Assembly (NCBI GenBank): GCA_016287555.1
Contig: JAEFAK010000024.1
Coordinates: 1-14,064, forward strand
Direction of reading: 5' to 3'
From: Oscillospiraceae bacterium
GTDB taxonomy: Bacteria > Bacillota > Clostridia > Oscillospirales > Oscillospiraceae
DNA: 14,064 bases
Each line of letters opens with the position of its first letter. Position 1 is the stretch's first letter. The notes beneath the pieces are model-generated. The model did no database searches. It saw nothing but the letters and a program-made list of their open reading frames with translations, and was not told where the DNA came from. Both the position numbers and the translations under genes were made by a program. This document shows positions 6,740-13,499 of this stretch, in pieces.

Positions 6740-7706
6740 ATACTACCTCGACGACCCCGAATCCCTCGAGTACGAGCCGGAATATGAGCCGCCCCGGCGG
6801 CGGAAACACGGCTTTCTGCGCTTCCTGCTGACGCTCGTCATCGTAATCGCGCTGCTCGCCGCGGCCGTGCTCGTCTATGCAAAGCAGCCGAAGACGGAGC
6901 TCCCCGCCGGGAGGCGGCCCCTCGTCTCGACGGTCCTCATAGCGGGCACGGACGAGGGCGGTCTGCGGACGGATACCATGATGCTCCTGACCGTCGACGC
7001 GAAGGCGGGAGTCCTCCGCATGACGAGCATCCCGCGCGACACGCTGACCCACGGGACGTGGAACGTCCCCAAGCTCAACAGCGCCTACGGCGTATACGGC
7101 GGCGGGGCAGAGGGCATGGAGGGCGTCATCAAGCACCTGACGGACATAATCGGCTTCCGCCCGGACGGGTACGCCGTCGTCGAGCTGGAAGGCTTCATCG
7201 AGGCCGTCGACCTCATGGGCGGCGTCGAATTCGACGTCCCGCAGGACATGTATTACTACGACCCGACGCAGGACCTGCTCATAGACCTCAAGGCGGGCCC
7301 GCAGCGGCTCGACGGCCGCGAGGCGATGGGCCTCGTGCGCTTCCGCTCCGGCTACGCCATGGCGGACATCACCCGCGTCGGCGTCCAGCGCGACTTTATC
7401 TCCGCGGCGCTCTCGCAGTGGATGAAAATCAAAAATGTCTCGAAACTGCCCGCGCTGCGCTCGCTGATAAAGGAAAAGGTCGTGACCGACCTCGATACGC
7501 GCGAGCTTTTATGGCTCGCCCTCGCGCTCGCGCGGTGCGGCACGGGCGACGCCGAGAGCGCGACGATACCCGGCTCCGGCGCCATGATAGGCGGCGCGTC
7601 CTACTACGTCGCCGACGAGGAGGGGACGCTCGCGATCCTCAATTCCGGCGTCAGCCCCTTCAGGCGGCCGATGACCTCCGCCGACCTGAACATCAACAAA
7701 GGCTGA
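6717..7706 (+). CDS. LytR-CpsA-Psr (LCP) family cell-envelope ligase
   Basis: LCP proteins sit on the outer face of the membrane and transfer undecaprenyl-linked polymers such as teichoic acids or capsule onto peptidoglycan. This 329-residue protein has an acidic/basic cytoplasmic tail (1-32), one membrane helix (about 33-55) and an extracellular LCP domain. Visible family motifs are RTDTMMLLTVD (84-94), SIPRDTL (104-110), KLNSAYGVYGG (119-129) and LVRFRSGYAMADITRVGVQRDF (about 206-227), carrying the arginines and aspartate expected to bind the lipid pyrophosphate. The start at 6717 overlaps nadE by 23 bases and has no good ribosome binding site, so translation probably depends on ribosomes finishing nadE. 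The overlap contains a near-perfect tandem repeat of AAAGACGAT. It is the last gene before the terminator. The attached polymer is unknown. Confidence 0.9.
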   Translation: MKDDLETKYYLDDPESLEYEPEYEPPRRRKHGFLRFLLTLVIVIALLAAAVLVYAKQPKTELPAGRRPLVSTVLIAGTDEGGLRTDTMMLLTVDAKAGVLRMTSIPRDTLTHGTWNVPKLNSAYGVYGGGAEGMEGVIKHLTDIIGFRPDGYAVVELEGFIEAVDLMGGVEFDVPQDMYYYDPTQDLLIDLKAGPQRLDGREAMGLVRFRSGYAMADITRVGVQRDFISAALSQWMKIKNVSKLPALRSLIKEKVVTDLDTRELLWLALALARCGTGDAESATIPGSGAMIGGASYYVADEEGTLAILNSGVSPFRRPMTSADLNINKG

Positions 7707-7717
7707 ATAAAGCGAAA

Positions 7718-7752
7718 GCCCGCGGCGCATTTTGCGCCGCGGGCGGTTTTTT
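7718..7752. terminator. Shared terminator between convergent operons
   Basis: Perfect 11-base GC-rich arms (7718-7728 and 7734-7744) close a five-base loop. They are followed on the plus strand by CG and a run of six T (7747-7752), a strong terminator for the LCP operon 11 bases after its stop. On the minus strand the same hairpin starts 6 bases after the ANTAR gene stop and is followed by a weaker T-containing stretch, so it may also end the glutamate operon. The ANTAR stop codon lies inside the T run. Confidence 0.88.
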
Positions 7753-8335
7753 ATGAGTAAGTCCTGATGATGTCCTCCGCGACCTCTTTTTTCGGTATGC
7801 AGCGGTCCATGGCCTGCTTTTCGATATAGCGGTGCGCCTGAGGCTCGTCCATTTTGAGTTCCGATATCAGCAGCCATTTGGCTCTGTTGACGATGCGGAT
7901 CTCCTCCATCTTCTCCTCAAAAGAGAGCGTTTTCTTTTCCAGCTTGCGCAAGCGCTCCCTCGCGCTCGCCATCCAGCCGAGAGCCAGCGCCAGCAGCGGG
8001 CGGGAGAGAGGCTTGGGCAGAGTGAACACGCCGTGCTCGACGACCCTGCCGCGTATATCGTCGTGCAGCTCCGCGCGCACGAGGAGGAGCACCACCGCGC
8101 CCTTCGAGCTCCCTACGTCTATCGCGAAGCGCGTGCCGTCGTCGTCGGGCAGGGGAGAATTGACGATGACGAAGTCGTAGCCGCGCTCGTTCCAGGCGCG
8201 CTTGCCGGCGCTGACGCTTGCCGCGAAGCGGACCGGATCGCAGCGCGACTCGGCCAGCATCTCTGCCAGAGCGGTATTCAGTTTTTCTGCGGCGGATACG
8301 ACGAGAACGCTGTAACTCCGCTCCTTCAGGCTCAT
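7751..8335 (-). CDS. ANTAR-domain RNA-binding regulator with degenerate receiver, glnA-linked
   Basis: ANTAR proteins bind paired RNA hairpins in leaders and prevent transcription termination. This 194-residue protein has an N-terminal receiver-like domain (about 8-125), a charged coiled-coil linker (about 124-148) and a C-terminal ANTAR domain (about 139-194, core NRAKWLLISELKMDEPQAHRYI). The receiver has lost key residues: the acidic pair after strand 1 reads SA (14-15), the phospho-acceptor position in VIVNSPLP is N59, and the switch threonine position is V86, while lysine K108 remains. Phosphorylation is therefore unlikely. AAAGGAG precedes the ATG. It lies 34 bases after glnA and is the last gene of the operon. 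A glnA-adjacent ANTAR regulator (NitR) is known in solvent-producing clostridia, so nitrogen control of this operon is a reasonable inference. Confidence 0.88.
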   Translation of the reverse strand: MSLKERSYSVLVVSAAEKLNTALAEMLAESRCDPVRFAASVSAGKRAWNERGYDFVIVNSPLPDDDGTRFAIDVGSSKGAVVLLLVRAELHDDIRGRVVEHGVFTLPKPLSRPLLALALGWMASARERLRKLEKKTLSFEEKMEEIRIVNRAKWLLISELKMDEPQAHRYIEKQAMDRCIPKKEVAEDIIRTYS

Positions 8336-8369
8336 ACGCGGCTCCTTTCAGCGTGATTTGCGGGAAAAG

Positions 8370-9581
8370 TTATCTGCCGCAGTAGATGGCGAGTATCTCG
8401 GCGGGGATATGCGCCCTTATGAATCCGTCGGAGGCGGCGAGAACGCAGGCCTCGCGCAGGCTCCCCGGCAGCTTTTCGAGGTCGGCGAGGGCTGCTTCAT
8501 CCGCCGTATACAGGTTGAGATCGGCGGGCTCGCAGAGCGTCAGACCGTCCTTTATGCCGGAAAGCGCGGCGTGGATGAGCAGGGCGAACGCGAGATAGGG
8601 GTTCGCGGTCGGATCCGGAGAGCGCAGCTCCGCGCGGCGGTATTCGCCGACGGCGGCAGGGATGCGTATGAGCTGAGAGCGGTTTTCGTGCGACCAGGAG
8701 ACGAAGCGCGGAGCCTTGTGATCGCCCAGACGCTTATAGGAAGCCTCGGAGGGATCGAGGAAGGCGGTCATCGCCGCGGCGTGCCTGAGGACGCCCGCTA
8801 TCATGCGGGAGAAGACGGCCTCGCCGTCGAAAGGCCGCACGGACATGTTGATATGAAAGCCGTTTCCCGGCAGACCATCGAGAGGCTTGGGCGAGAAATC
8901 GGCGGCCAGACCGTTCCTGTGGGCGACGGTCTTGACGACGCGCTGGAAGGTCAGCGCGTTGTCCGCGGCTGTCAGGGCGTCGGCATATCTGAAATCTATC
9001 TCGTTCTGGCCGGGGCCCTCCTCATGGTGGGAACTCTCCGGGCGTATGCCCATCTGCTCCAGCGTCAGGCATATCTCTCGGCGGACGTTCTCCCCCCGGT
9101 CCTCCGGGGCTATGTCCATGTACCCCGCCTCGTCGCAGGGGACGGAGGTCGGCTTCCCGTCCTCGCCTAGCCGGAAGAGATAGAATTCCTGCTCCGCGCC
9201 GAAGGTGAACTCGTATCCCGCCCTGAGCGCCTCCGCGGCGGCCTTCTTCAGCAGGCTCCGCGTATCGCATTCAAAGAGCCTGCCGTCGGGATAGGTTATC
9301 TCCGAGAACATCTGGACGACGCGCCCGTGCTCCGGCCGCCACGGCAGCGGCATGAGCGTCTCCGGCTCCGGATGGAGCAGCAGGTCGCTGTGAGTCTCGT
9401 CGCCGAAGCCGGCTATCGCGGAGGCGTCGAACGAGATGCCGTACTCAAAGGCGCGGGGCAGCTCGTCCGGCATGATCGCGATATTCTTCTGCTTACCGAA
9501 AACGTCGCAGAAGGTAAGACGTATGAACTTTACGTCCTCCTCCTGCGCGTACTGTATGACCTCATCCTTTGAATATTTCAT
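8370..9581 (-). CDS. glnA: Glutamine synthetase, short type I form
   Basis: This cytoplasmic enzyme makes glutamine from glutamate, ammonia and ATP, normally as a dodecamer. Of the expected active-site positions I see D52 (equivalent of E. coli D50), E130 and E132 in AEQEF, E187 and E194 in HHEEGPGQNEID, H243 in GNGFHIN, R284, R301, R306, E318 and R320. The flap that normally reads PGYEAP, with the catalytic glutamate equivalent to E. coli E327, instead reads GDHKAP with K289 and is one residue shorter. At 403 residues it lacks part of the segment after the H243 motif and about 25-30 C-terminal residues compared with B. subtilis GlnA. AGGAGG lies 6 bases before the ATG. It sits 18 bases after the glutamate synthase GXGXG gene, closing the GS-GOGAT cycle. 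A related ligase is possible if K289 alters chemistry. Confidence 0.9.
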   Translation of the reverse strand: MKYSKDEVIQYAQEEDVKFIRLTFCDVFGKQKNIAIMPDELPRAFEYGISFDASAIAGFGDETHSDLLLHPEPETLMPLPWRPEHGRVVQMFSEITYPDGRLFECDTRSLLKKAAAEALRAGYEFTFGAEQEFYLFRLGEDGKPTSVPCDEAGYMDIAPEDRGENVRREICLTLEQMGIRPESSHHEEGPGQNEIDFRYADALTAADNALTFQRVVKTVAHRNGLAADFSPKPLDGLPGNGFHINMSVRPFDGEAVFSRMIAGVLRHAAAMTAFLDPSEASYKRLGDHKAPRFVSWSHENRSQLIRIPAAVGEYRRAELRSPDPTANPYLAFALLIHAALSGIKDGLTLCEPADLNLYTADEAALADLEKLPGSLREACVLAASDGFIRAHIPAEILAIYCGR

Positions 9582-9599
9582 GGCAACCTCCTGATAGGG

Positions 9600-10322
9600 T
9601 TAATTCGGCACGTACATCTGCATATACGGGTTCCTGCTGTCGGGCGTAACGACCGTGAAGGGAGCCGAGAGCACCTCTCCCGCGTCGAGCCCGAAAACGG
9701 CGCAGTATTCCTCTATGTCCGCGCGCACTTCGCGCATATCGTCGTCACCGGCCGGCCTGGCCGTGACCTGCTCGGGGAAGACGACCTCCTCGCAGAGCGA
9801 GCGGATGAACATCTTTCCCCCGTGCATCCCGGTCGCGGGGAAGAAGCCGACGGCCTTTTTTTCCGGCGCGTCGAGATTGAGGACGATTATCTTCCCGCCG
9901 GCCTGGTATTCGCCGAGAAAGCTCCCTGCTCTGCCTCCGATGACCATGACGGGGACCTTGTCCTTATACTCCTTCATGTGTATGCCCGCCCGGTAGCCCG
10001 CGTCGCCGCGGACGAAGATCTTCCCGCCGCGCATGGCGTAGCCGGCGGCGTCGCCGATGCTGCCGTGCACGATTATCGTCCCGGCGTTCATCGTATCGCC
10101 GACGGCGTCCTGCGCGCTGCCGAGGACGGTTATCGTCCCGCCGTTGAGATAGGCTGCGAGCGCGTTGCCGGGAACGCCTCTGACGGTGAGGTCTCTGCCG
10201 GACATGCCGGCGGCGATGAAGCGCTGCCCGCAGCAGCCTTCTATGGTGCAGTCGCCCTCGACGCCCCTGATCGCGTCGTTGAGGGCGCGGTGATCGAGCC
10301 CTTCGGCGTTTATAAACGTCAT
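9600..10322 (-). CDS. Glutamate synthase GXGXG subunit (C-terminal domain homologue)
   Basis: In one-piece glutamate synthases the C-terminal right-handed beta-helix holds the other domains together. Here it is a separate 240-residue protein, as in archaea and many clostridia. The helix repeats are visible as glycine-rich turns: VRGVPGNALAAYLNGGTITV (47-66), GSAQDAVGDTMNAGTIIV (68-85), GSIGDAAGYAMRGGKIFV (87-104) and GDAGYRAGIHM (106-116). The ATG at 10322 shares one base with the stop of the oxidoreductase gene (TAATG), and GGAGG lies 9 bases upstream inside that gene's end. A longer in-frame start at 10364 lies within the preceding gene and is not preferred. It probably assembles with the amidotransferase and FMN core encoded upstream. 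A formylmethanofuran dehydrogenase C-like protein shares the fold but is ruled out by the neighbours. Confidence 0.92.
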   Translation of the reverse strand: MTFINAEGLDHRALNDAIRGVEGDCTIEGCCGQRFIAAGMSGRDLTVRGVPGNALAAYLNGGTITVLGSAQDAVGDTMNAGTIIVHGSIGDAAGYAMRGGKIFVRGDAGYRAGIHMKEYKDKVPVMVIGGRAGSFLGEYQAGGKIIVLNLDAPEKKAVGFFPATGMHGGKMFIRSLCEEVVFPEQVTARPAGDDDMREVRADIEEYCAVFGLDAGEVLSAPFTVVTPDSRNPYMQMYVPN

Positions 10323-11554
10323 TATACAACACCTCCGAACATTTTTCCACGTTTTTCCTTGCAATATCCCGCCGTCGTCGCGCCGCGCTTCATAAGTCCG
10401 AAGTCGACGGAGTCGAGCGGCATCCTTTCGCGGATCATGGAAGTATAGATGCCCGCGCGCTCGTCGCAGCCGACGAGCATGAACCCCTTGAGCAGCCCGT
10501 CCTTCGTATAAAGGCGCTTTACGGAGCTTTCGGTCTTCTCCTCGTATACCTCTCCGTCGTAGGAGCCCGCCGTCATCGCGTGCATGCCGAAAAAGCCGAT
10601 GGAGTTCATGACTATGCCCTTGTCGAAGACTTCTCGGCCGCCCGCCATGTTGACGCCCGCGGCGTGCCCCTGCATATAGGCGTTGGGCAGTATCGCGAGG
10701 ACCCTGCTCTCCCCGGAGGAGACGTCGAAGCTCTGCGCGCAGTCTCCGGCGGCGAAAACTCCCGGCAGGGAGGTGCGCATCATCTCGTCGACGACGATGC
10801 CGCGGCCGACCTCGCCGCCCGCGTCTTTGACGAGGGAGACGTTGGGTCTGATGCCGACGGCGAGCACGAGCACGTCGAAGCCGACGACGGCGCCGCTTTT
10901 GAGGTACGCCGTGTCAGGCTCGAAGCGCAGCACGCTGTCGCCGAGATAAAAGCGCATGCCGTGCTCCTCCAGCCGCCGCTGCACGAGGGCCGCGCACTCA
11001 AAGTCGAGCACGCTCGAAAGGACGCGGTCGGCGAGATCGCAGACCGTGACAGACGCGGCTCGCCCGAGCAGCCCCTCGGCGCACTTGAGGCCTATCATGC
11101 CCGCTCCGACGACGAATACGCGGGACTCCGGCGCGACGGCCTTGTCCAGCGCGATCGCGTCGTCGAGCGTCATAAAGGAATATTTGCTTCTGACGTTTTC
11201 GAGCCCCTCCATCGAGGGAACGAAGGGCGACGACCCCGTCGCGACGCAGAGCGCGTCGTAGGGGAGAGACGTCCCGTCGTCGAGCTCGACGGCCTTCTCC
11301 TCCGGCCTTACGGCGACGGCTCTGCGCCCGTAGAGGACGGTGCAGCCCGCGCGGTCATAAAAATCCGGCGCGCGGTAGGAGATCCTGTCGAGGCTCGCCC
11401 TGCCCTCGAGGAAATAGGAGATGAGCGGGCGGCAGTAGGCGGGATGCGTCTCCTCGGAGACGACGGTTATCGCGCCGTCGGGGTCGACGCTGCGTATGCC
11501 CTCGACGCAGCCCGCCGCTGCGATGCAGTTGCCTATTATGACGTAGCGCTTCAT
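10322..11554 (-). CDS. FAD-dependent NAD(P)H oxidoreductase of the glutamate synthase operon
   Basis: This 410-residue pyridine-nucleotide-disulfide-type flavoprotein probably feeds NAD(P)H electrons to glutamate synthase through the neighbouring ferredoxin. The FAD-binding start YVIIGNCIAAAGCVEGI (4-20) has cysteine C10 where the second glycine of GxGxxG usually stands. ATGSSP (105-110) follows, then the NAD(P)-binding VVGAGMIGLKCAEGL (148-162) and the second FAD motif VFAAGDCA (266-273). Aspartate D173 near the end of the second strand of the nucleotide domain hints at NADH over NADPH (inference). No redox CxxxxC pair of the disulfide reductases is seen. It starts in a four-base ATGA overlap with the ferredoxin gene and shares one base with the next gene. 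Without its neighbours I would have called it an NADH oxidase or rubredoxin-reductase-like protein. Confidence 0.88.
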   Translation of the reverse strand: MKRYVIIGNCIAAAGCVEGIRSVDPDGAITVVSEETHPAYCRPLISYFLEGRASLDRISYRAPDFYDRAGCTVLYGRRAVAVRPEEKAVELDDGTSLPYDALCVATGSSPFVPSMEGLENVRSKYSFMTLDDAIALDKAVAPESRVFVVGAGMIGLKCAEGLLGRAASVTVCDLADRVLSSVLDFECAALVQRRLEEHGMRFYLGDSVLRFEPDTAYLKSGAVVGFDVLVLAVGIRPNVSLVKDAGGEVGRGIVVDEMMRTSLPGVFAAGDCAQSFDVSSGESRVLAILPNAYMQGHAAGVNMAGGREVFDKGIVMNSIGFFGMHAMTAGSYDGEVYEEKTESSVKRLYTKDGLLKGFMLVGCDERAGIYTSMIRERMPLDSVDFGLMKRGATTAGYCKEKRGKMFGGVV

Positions 11555-11997
11555 TCGGCCTCGCCCCTTTCCTCATAGACTATGGCTTTGTTCGGGCAGC
11601 CCCTGACGCAGGCGGGCTCGCCGGAGGCGTTCTGCAGGCAGAGCTCGCATTTGAGCATGGCGCCGGACTCGCCCGGGGCGAGCGCGCCGTAGGGGCAGAC
11701 GAGCACGCAGGTGAAGCAGCCCACGCATCTGTCTCTGTCGATGCGGACGACGCCGTCCTGCTTTGAGATCGCGCCGGCTATGCAGCTTCTGACGCACATC
11801 GGGTCCTCGCAGTGGCGGCAGGAGACGGCGTAGGATATCTTCTCGTCCCCCTCGATATGGATGCGGGGATAGATCGGCTTGCCCTTGAGGGCGAGCGCCA
11901 TGTCGCTGAGCCCCGAATTGGCGAATGCGCAGTTATATTCGCACAGATGACAGCCGAGGCACCATTCTTCGTTGACGTAGACTCTTTTCATGTTCAT
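11551..11997 (-). CDS. Ferredoxin-type electron carrier with four [4Fe-4S] motifs
   Basis: This 148-residue polyferredoxin of the HycB/DmsB kind carries sixteen cysteines in four sets: 13/16/19/23, 60/63/68/72, 91/94/97/101 and 117/120/130/134. That is enough for four [4Fe-4S] clusters forming a wire. No signal peptide or membrane segment is present, so it should be cytoplasmic. It lies between the glutamate synthase core gene and the oxidoreductase gene, with four-base ATGA overlaps on both sides, implying tight coupling and a shared complex. Its likely role is to pass electrons from the FAD oxidoreductase to the Fe-S/FMN core. The ATG at 11997 fits the coupling overlap; an ATG two codons later (11991) has slightly better spacing from the GGGGG stretch. 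Confidence 0.9.
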   Translation of the reverse strand: MNMKRVYVNEEWCLGCHLCEYNCAFANSGLSDMALALKGKPIYPRIHIEGDEKISYAVSCRHCEDPMCVRSCIAGAISKQDGVVRIDRDRCVGCFTCVLVCPYGALAPGESGAMLKCELCLQNASGEPACVRGCPNKAIVYEERGEAE

Positions 11998-13499
11998 TCC
12001 CCCGCGTGGGCGACGCCCAGTATGCGAAGCTCCGTTTCGTTCAGCCCCACGCCTCTGAGCATGAGGCGATTGCCGCGCAGAGCCTCTATGGAGTTGATGC
12101 CCATGCCGCCCATGAGTTCCATTATCTCGCGCTTCCAGGCGGTCATGAGGTTGATGAGCCGCTCGCTGCCGAGCTCGGGATTGAGCCTCTTTACGAGGTC
12201 CGGGCGCTGTGTGGCTATGCCCCAGTTGCAGCGGCCCGTCTGGCAGGTCCTGCAGAGATGGCAGCCGAGCGCGAGCAGGGCCGCCGTGGCTATGTAGCAG
12301 GCGTCCGCTCCGAGAGCTACGGCCTTGACGACGTCCGCCGCGCTGCGTATCGAGCCTCCCGCGACGAGCGAGACGCTGTTGCGTATGCCCTCGTCGCGCA
12401 GCCGCTGATCGACGGAGGCGAGCGCGAGCTCTATGGGGATGCCGACGTTGTCCCTGATGCGGGTCGGCGCGGCGCCCGTGCCTCCGCGGAAGCCGTCTAT
12501 TGCGATGATGTCCGCGCCGCTGCGCGCGATGCCGCTGGCTATGGCGGCTATGTTGTGCACGGCCGCGACCTTGACTATGACGGGCTTGCGGTATTCCGTC
12601 GCCTCCTTGAGGGAGTATACGAGCTGGCGCAGATCCTCTATGGAGTAAATGTCGTGATGCGGGGCGGGGGAGATGGCGTCGGACCCCTCGGGGATCATGC
12701 GCGTCCTCGATACGTCGCCGACTATTTTCGCCCCGGGCAGATGCCCGCCTATGCCGGGCTTCGCGCCCTGCCCCATCTTTATCTCGATGGCCGCGCCGGC
12801 CTCCAGATAGTCCTCATGGACGCCGAAGCGCCCGCTTGCGACCTGGACGACGGTGTTCGCGCCGTATTTGTAGAAATCCTCGTGCAGGCCGCCCTCGCCG
12901 GTATTGTAGAGGATGCCGAGCTCCGTCGCGGCGCGGGCGAGGGAGGCGTGGGCGTTGTAGCTTATGGAGCCGTAGCTCATGGCCGAGAACATGACCGGCA
13001 TCGAGAGCTCTATCTGCGGAGGGAGCTCGCAGACGAGCCTGCCGTCGTCATCCCTGCGGATCCTGTCCGGCTTTTTTCCGAGAGAGACGCGCGTCTCCAT
13101 GGGCTCGCGCAGCGGGTCTATGGAGGGGTTGGTGACCTGCGACGCGTTTATGAGCAGCCTGTCCCAGTAGACGGGGAGAGGCTTGGGGTTTCCCATGGAG
13201 GACAGCAGCACTCCGCCGCTGCCTGCCTGCTTGTATATCTCCGTTATGGTGTCGTGATCCCAGTTCGCGTTCTCGCGGAGCGTGCACTCGCTCTTGACTA
13301 TCTTCAGGGCCCGCGTCGGGCAGAGCGAGACGCAGCGCTGGCAGTCGACGCACTTTGATTCGTCGCTCATCATGACGCCGCGCTCCTCGCTGTAGCGATG
13401 CACCTCGTTGGCGCACTGCCTCTCGCAGACGCGGCAGGCGATGCAGCGGTTTTCGTTTCTGACGACTTCAAATTCCGGATAGATGAAATCCACGGCCAT
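11994..13499 (-). CDS. gltB: Glutamate synthase FMN/Fe-S core subunit with N-terminal ferredoxin domain
   Basis: This is the catalytic core that combines 2-oxoglutarate with ammonia and reduces it to glutamate on FMN. The 501-residue protein starts with a two-cluster ferredoxin domain (C19/22/25/29 and C50/53/56/60), then the FMN barrel: MSYGSISYNAHASLARA (174-190), NTGEGG (199-204), IKMGQGAKPGIGGHLPG (240-256), GFRGGTGAAP (336-345) and LVAGGSIRSAADVVKA (378-393). The [3Fe-4S] ligands fit C413, C419 and C424 (C-x5-C-x4-C), with an extra C416 between. This matches the archaeal/clostridial split enzyme, in which the amidotransferase and GXGXG parts are separate proteins. The ATG at 13499 shares one base with the preceding stop (TGATG) and has a GGAGG site upstream; the in-frame extension to 13910 is only the other frame of the amidotransferase gene. 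Confidence 0.95.
   Translation of the reverse strand: MAVDFIYPEFEVVRNENRCIACRVCERQCANEVHRYSEERGVMMSDESKCVDCQRCVSLCPTRALKIVKSECTLRENANWDHDTITEIYKQAGSGGVLLSSMGNPKPLPVYWDRLLINASQVTNPSIDPLREPMETRVSLGKKPDRIRRDDDGRLVCELPPQIELSMPVMFSAMSYGSISYNAHASLARAATELGILYNTGEGGLHEDFYKYGANTVVQVASGRFGVHEDYLEAGAAIEIKMGQGAKPGIGGHLPGAKIVGDVSRTRMIPEGSDAISPAPHHDIYSIEDLRQLVYSLKEATEYRKPVIVKVAAVHNIAAIASGIARSGADIIAIDGFRGGTGAAPTRIRDNVGIPIELALASVDQRLRDEGIRNSVSLVAGGSIRSAADVVKAVALGADACYIATAALLALGCHLCRTCQTGRCNWGIATQRPDLVKRLNPELGSERLINLMTAWKREIMELMGGMGINSIEALRGNRLMLRGVGLNETELRILGVAHAGE

Noticed and set aside
12006..13358. 450-codon open frame opposite the glutamate synthase core
   Set aside because: The minus strand encodes an unmistakable conserved enzyme here. 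The plus-strand frame lacks recognisable motifs and is an expected by-product of codon bias.
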